Below are positions 59,071 through 64,000 of a stretch of 64,000 bases of DNA, in pieces (positions within the stretch are counted from its first letter, which is position 1; each line of letters starts with the position of its first letter). The stretch is taken from assembly GCF_949628215.1 (NCBI RefSeq), contig NC_134287.1:23133501-23197500 (forward strand). The letters are read 5' to 3'. The notes under the pieces are model-generated. The model searched no databases, had not been told where the DNA came from, and was given only the letters and a program-made list of their open reading frames with translations. The position numbers were made by a program, and so were the translations under genes. The DNA comes from Phalacrocorax aristotelis (taxonomy: Eukaryota; Chordata; Aves; Suliformes; Phalacrocoracidae).

Positions 59071-62000
59071 CACTCCTCAATCAAATTTCTCTGAAATTGA
59101 GTTTAAAGATTTGCTGATCCTCCTGCCACGTGGTGAGTTAACAAGGTAATGGGTCTGACTGAGACAAAGAAACAAGAAATGCCAGGGGATTCAGGGTGCT
59201 TTAGGCCTGTACTTGCCTTCCTCTACGCCGGAGAGACACTGCCAGGCATTTGCATCTTTGGCTTTTTAAACCTAGCCGTGATGCTAGCAGCAGGAGTGAG
59301 CACCGAACAGAGTTAATCTATTCTGAAATAATGAATTTTGTGAGTTATGTTTTGCATAACATCATGCTAATGGGACGCACACTCCTGCGCAGCCGCACGG
59401 CCGCCCCGTCCTGCAGGAGCCGACCCGGGAGCTGCTTTGGGCCAGAGCCGCCAGCGCGGTGGGGCTGACATTCATCTTTGCGCCCAAGGAGACAGCTGAC
59501 ATTGGTTGCATGAGCTTTTTCAGACCCACATCACCAAAACCTGCTCTCAGCTTGCACTGTTTTAAAGGGGCACAAAGTTAATTTCCTTCAAGTAACTTAA
59601 AAATAACAGCAAATAACCCTTGTCTCTTAAAAGCTAACCCTAGCCTAAGCAACTACAGGAATCGCCTTATTTAAAACATTTGTTAAACAGTTTTGTGCTG
59701 AAGAAAATGTTCTAACTTTGACCACTGTGGAAAAACTAAGTGTGTTTTTTTTTTTTTTTATGAGCACTAAAAGGCCTTTATGAAGAGTCAGGATCACTGA
59801 CCTCAAACATTCACAAGGCCTTGATAAGCCTCCCCAGAATTTAAAAATATAAAAGTGGTTTTGCTTCTTTGTTCTGTGGCCTTGGAGCCTTGACTCATTT
59901 TAGATGTTGAGATTTTATTTCATATCTATGAGGGCTATAAAGCTTTCCAGAAGGCAGAGTCACCTGGCTGCTGGGATAGTCCCATAGTCCTGGGAGCTTT
60001 AAGAAGAAAACATCTGAGTGCAGGGAACTGGAGGTGCCAGCTGTGGGACTAGTGAGGAGCGGGCACACCTCAGTTATCTGATGTTTCAGCAGCTGAAGGA
60101 TCTGTCTCGCAGGGAGACTCTGCCCATGCCCGGGGCTCCCTCCCGCCCCGGCTGCCCCGCGCAGGGCTCCCCTCCAGGGCAGCGAGAGCCTTACCTGGAA
60201 GCCGGGGACCGGGGCTGCCCCAGGTGAGCTGTACCCGGCAGCCCAGCTCCCCGACCTGCCCCTCGCTGCAGGCGAAGCACCCCGGCAGGCGGCTGCCCAG
60301 GCTCCCGCGGGTGGGCTGGTGTCTCGCAGCGGGGGTGAACACCTTTGTCAGCCTCCCCAGGAGCTGCTGCGGTGGCCCGTGCTGGGGTCAGCCGCTCCAG
60401 CTCCACAGCCTGCTCTTGGGCTGAACGCTGGGCAGAGCAGGCTTGGGGAAAGCCGCTTCCCATGGTGATGCACCCGCAGACATTTTAGGATTCAGTGTTG
60501 CATGGAGAACTACCAGCCTCGTTGTCTCGGGAAGCTCAAATGGAGTGAGGAGCTGATGCCGCAGCTGGGGGTGCAATGCCCACCTGCCTCGGCTCCGCTG
60601 CCGGCCGCAGGCGCCGGGGGCTCGCTCCCACCTCTTGACGAACGTCCTCTCGCAGCGGCGAGGCGCGAGGGTGCCGCCAGCCCGGCCGTGTGCCGCGGAG
60701 CTGCCGAGAGGGGGAACGTTCTCTGCAGCTGCGACTCCGCTCTTTCAGCATGGCCAGCCTTGGCTGCGCCTCCGAAAGACGAGTCAGCCTAAAAACCACA
60801 CGCCCGTGGGATCCGTTGACTAAATAATGTGCTTTCATGTGCCCTTTGAGTTTCTCTTCGGTGGCCTTGAGTCTCTTTTCCTGCTCCTCACAGATGAAGA
60901 CTAGAAGTTAACTTCTCCTTTTGAGGCAGAAATTTTAGCTAGATGGTTTTGCTCTGGGTGCTGGGACTGAGGGGAAAAAAATACGGTGAGACGTTGAAAC
61001 TACAAGCATCAGCAACAGCAATGCTGTTCTCATCATGGCTGTGTTTTGGGAGAGGTGTGCAGAGAGGGAGCTCTCCCCATAGCACACGCTAAGAAGCTAC
61101 TCTGCAGAAATTCCTGTCTGCATTTTGCTGTTAAAGCTTCTCTGTTTGCAGAGAGGGCATTCCTCAGCCTGCTGAGGTGGGTTCTCATTGCACCTCTGAT
61201 TTTTTAGTGATATCTGTGCAACTGCACCAACGAACCCCTCTTACCAGAGGGCTGCAGATGAGACACGACAAAACATGGGGTGCTGGTGCTGGGGGGTCAG
61301 TCAGTTGCGGTCAGTCACCGAGCGAGCAGTCAGCCTGCTGGCCACCTGCAGCCGGAGGAAAACTGACACTTCCTCCAAAGAGGGTATTAGATGGAGAACT
61401 AAATTTAGATGCTGTTGCTTGGTGAGCACAGTAAATGGAGGACTGTAAGCTGCTGCTCCACGTGCGCCCTTGGTCCCGGTTACTCCCCGGGGTGGCTCTC
61501 GTGCCGCCGGCAGCGTGCTGGCTCTCACACGGGGCTGGGGATGGCCGCCAGTGGTGGGGAAACCCCGCTGGAAGCGATCCGTGGGTAACAAGAGCAAAAG
61601 CACATATGGAGTTTTCATAAATCACAGGTTTTTAAGTCATGGTTCCTGAAAAGAACAGTCGTCTTCAATAAATCACTAGTAGAAATGAGCTGGAAGGCTT
61701 CGTCTTCGTGGTGCAGGGCAGCTGCCAAGCCCTCCCAAATGTCAGGCTTGCACATGGTTATCGGCAGTGATTCATGGGCACCTCTGTGGGCAGCAGCTTC
61801 TGACCGGGGAGGGATGGACGCTCTGGGTTTTAGGGTGATTTTCCAGTAGCCTGGAAAATACACATGGACAATATAGACATACCTTTAGTTTCAGGAGGTG
61901 AAAAATGAGGCTGTGGCAGCTGTCTGTCCAGCAGGCCAGCCAGAAGCTTTACCTTAGTCCCAAAACTTCTGGAGGTCCCAACCAGAAAACTTTGTTACCT

Positions 62001-63227
62001 CAAGGAAAATGTTCCCTGCCCTTTTCTTGTGCTGCTTTTTTTTTTCGTCTTTTATATTTTGCTTTGTGGACATGAGGGCCGCGCTGCAGCCGCAGTGCTG
62101 GGGATACAGTGGTGTGGCTCTCCTGTAGTAGTTCGTGTATTGCATCTCTAGCTGGAACGCCCCTGAATACTGGTGTAACTGCACTGTCCATGATGGAGCC
62201 AGCGACTACAGGTGGTGTAGGTTAACGCAAAGGTGTCATATTTAAACAGAAAATAAAACGTCCTCTTCCAGCTCCTGCCCACCTCGGGATTGCCCTGATT
62301 GTAATTAGGTGGGGCATGCTGACGAGCTAGGCAGATTAGAGGCACATAAGCTGCGGCAGGACAACCCTCATGATGTGCTTTGATTGGAAATCCTCTTGCT
62401 TTGGTATAATCTGGCTTTGCGAGCGCCCAAGGGCTCCTCCGAGACTCACCGAAGGAGCTCGGCATACAAGCGATGGGGATGGCCTGGGAGTTTGTACCTG
62501 GGACGGTCCCAGGTGGTACTCTGCAGTTCACTGGGGTTTGGCCTTTACTTTAAAGATTTGTATTGGTTTTATCTTGCTGTAAGTACTTTTTGCCCTTGCT
62601 CTTGGCAATCGGTGGAAAACAACTTGAACAGGCAGGCTCCACAGGAAGCGACCTTCATGATTCAGAGCAGCAGCTTTCTCCCGGAGCCGGCAGGAGCAGT
62701 AAATCCGCTGCTGGCACCCAGCAGCGCTCGGAGGGAGCAGGCAGGCACAGAGCTTCGCAGCCACGTGCATTTGCCCTGGGCAGCCAGTGGGGCAAGATCA
62801 CCATTGCTCGTGGCACTGCCTGTGCCAATACCGGGCAGAGGAGCCCGCCGCACATCCTCTGCACGCCTGTCCTGTGCCGGGCTGCAGCTCCCGGGCTGCT
62901 GGCGGCACACGTGTGCTCAGTGTGCCCATGGCCTGCGCCCTGGGACGGTGCACGCCACTGCTGCGCTGCAGGTGTTGGGCTTTAAGGTTTTTCTCGTGGT
63001 TTTGATCTTGCTTTGGCACTGACAGACCATGCGAGGGGGCTGCCCTCAGGGTGCGTGACTGATGTTGTTACCTGGCTGCTCTCAGCTGGAGCAGGCAGTG
63101 GTGCAGGGAGCAGGGGAGCAGAGCTGGGCAGGTGCCACAAGGGCAGTTTTTCCCCTGGGAATGCCCATCTGTGGGGCAGCTGCCCCTGCATCCCTTACAC
63201 AGCGTCCCAGGGCACTCAGCACATCCC
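59071..63227. other. intergenic spacer
   Basis: AT-rich stretch 59460-59960 followed by GC-rich sequence (60090-60740, 62640-62950). No gene, transposon or RNA gene recognised. ORFs here, including 62384-63022 (212 codons), lack recognisable domains and overlap others in different frames. Confidence 0.45.
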
Positions 63228-63354
63228 AGGGCAGGTTAGCGTCCCCTGCAGCCACCCCTGGGGCAGGTTAGCATCCCCCTGCAGCCACCCCCGGGGCAGG
63301 TTAGCATCCCCCTGCAGCCACCCCCGGGGCAGGTTAGCATCCCCCTGCAGCCAC
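63228..63354. repeat. minisatellite, 33-bp unit, about 3.8 copies
   Basis: Tandem units start GCAGGTTAGC at 63231, 63263, 63296 and 63329 (periods 32, 33, 33), each continuing into CCCCCTGCAGCCACCCCC. The middle two are nearly identical. The unit length is a multiple of three, so an apparent repeat peptide in the overlapping ORF is a side effect. Confidence 0.92.
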
Positions 63355-64000
63355 GCGTGCTCTCTGTGTAGCAGCCAAGGACATATGTGCTCACTAATGA
63401 GCTCTGGTAGCAGTGTTTAATGAGCATATAGTTACTGGGCTGCATGTAGCTAAGAAATTAGCTATTCGTGGGGTTTACAAACTGGCAGTGTGACAGAAGA
63501 GCGATTCTGAGTGGCTTGGCATGGCTTGCAGTACTGGCAGTGCCATGCACTGGCTGCAGGGCCATTCCCCCCAAGCAGGAGGGTGGAGGAGGGCCAGGTT
63601 TACTGATACTGGCCTTGGCTTTCATGCTGGTGAAATGAGTGTGGTTTTCCTCTGATCAGCTAGAGTTGCCCATCTATCGCGGGGCTGTGTGACACTCCCG
63701 TAGCCAGCTCTTTGGGCACACTTCTTGCCTCCCATCGGTCCGAGCCCCTTGGGGGCAATGGTTGGTGGGCACCCCAGGACGACTGCGTGCTTTAAAACAC
63801 CCCATGAGGCATGTGGGGCTACACGTGAGGACAGAGTGGCCGGACCTGTGCTCAGCCTGCGTGGCCACGCTGCCTTGTGGCAATGCGGGGAGGCTCCGCT
63901 GAGTCACGCCAAGGTGCTGCACCGGGATCCGCCTGGGACCTCACCCCTCCCAAGGCAATCAGACCTCACCCTGATAGGGAGCAGAGTTCCTTTCTCTCTG
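63355..64000. other. intergenic spacer to the right edge
   Basis: No exon, repeat family or RNA gene recognised in the last 650 bp. Confidence 0.5.

Noticed and set aside
63013-63420. ORF with an 11-residue repeat
   Set aside because: The peptide repeat is produced by the 33-bp minisatellite, whose unit is a multiple of three.
1-64000. CRISPR array, bacterial operon, tRNA or rRNA genes
   Set aside because: Nothing of the kind is visible; the window is vertebrate nuclear DNA.

Overview
This window is nuclear genomic DNA from a bird. The evidence is a vertebrate exon/intron structure, a CpG-island promoter, a CR1 LINE 3' end, and two copies of an LTR family I recognise as widespread in neoavian birds. 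Two protein-coding genes are supported, both on the + strand: the 3' half of LRRC27 (first recognisable exon near position 300, stop at 14643-14645) and the complete coding sequence of PWWP2B (two coding exons, 22437-22612 and 30898-32533, giving 603 residues). As I remember it, the human 10q26.3 order is LRRC27 - PWWP2B - INPP5A, so the 31 kb to the right should lead towards INPP5A. I found no INPP5A exon in it.

Layout. 1-14860: LRRC27 coiled-coil exons separated by long introns. One intron holds a complete solo LTR (5759-6349) flanked by a perfect 5-bp target duplication, and low-complexity tracts. 14860-22080: intergenic, with a GC/CpG-rich block (about 18176-18680) and a CR1 fragment (about 21450-21998). 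22085-23200: the PWWP2B CpG island, with GC boxes, a palindromic CRE and GGC repeats around the start codon. 22613-30897: the PWWP2B intron, carrying a degraded ERVL-type pol fragment joined directly to a 3'-truncated LTR of the same family as the solo LTR. 32534-64000: no coding gene that I can support. It contains a strong splice donor just after the PWWP2B stop, a duplicated 51-bp cassette carrying an AATAAA signal, scattered GC-rich blocks, AT-rich stretches that could be regulatory, two adjacent perfect hairpins, and a 33-bp minisatellite near the right end.

PWWP2B is a chromatin reader; LRRC27 is a poorly characterised leucine-rich-repeat/coiled-coil protein. They are neighbours with separate transcription units, and nothing in the sequence suggests they act together. 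I found no novel multi-gene system. The points most worth checking are the reading-frame conflict in the LRRC27 exon chain, the pol/LTR junction in the PWWP2B intron, the duplicated poly(A)-signal cassette, and the probable 3'UTR intron of PWWP2B. Nearly all the other open reading frames are chance ORFs in introns or GC-rich spacer. Comparisons with human proteins and repeat families are from memory, not from a database search.
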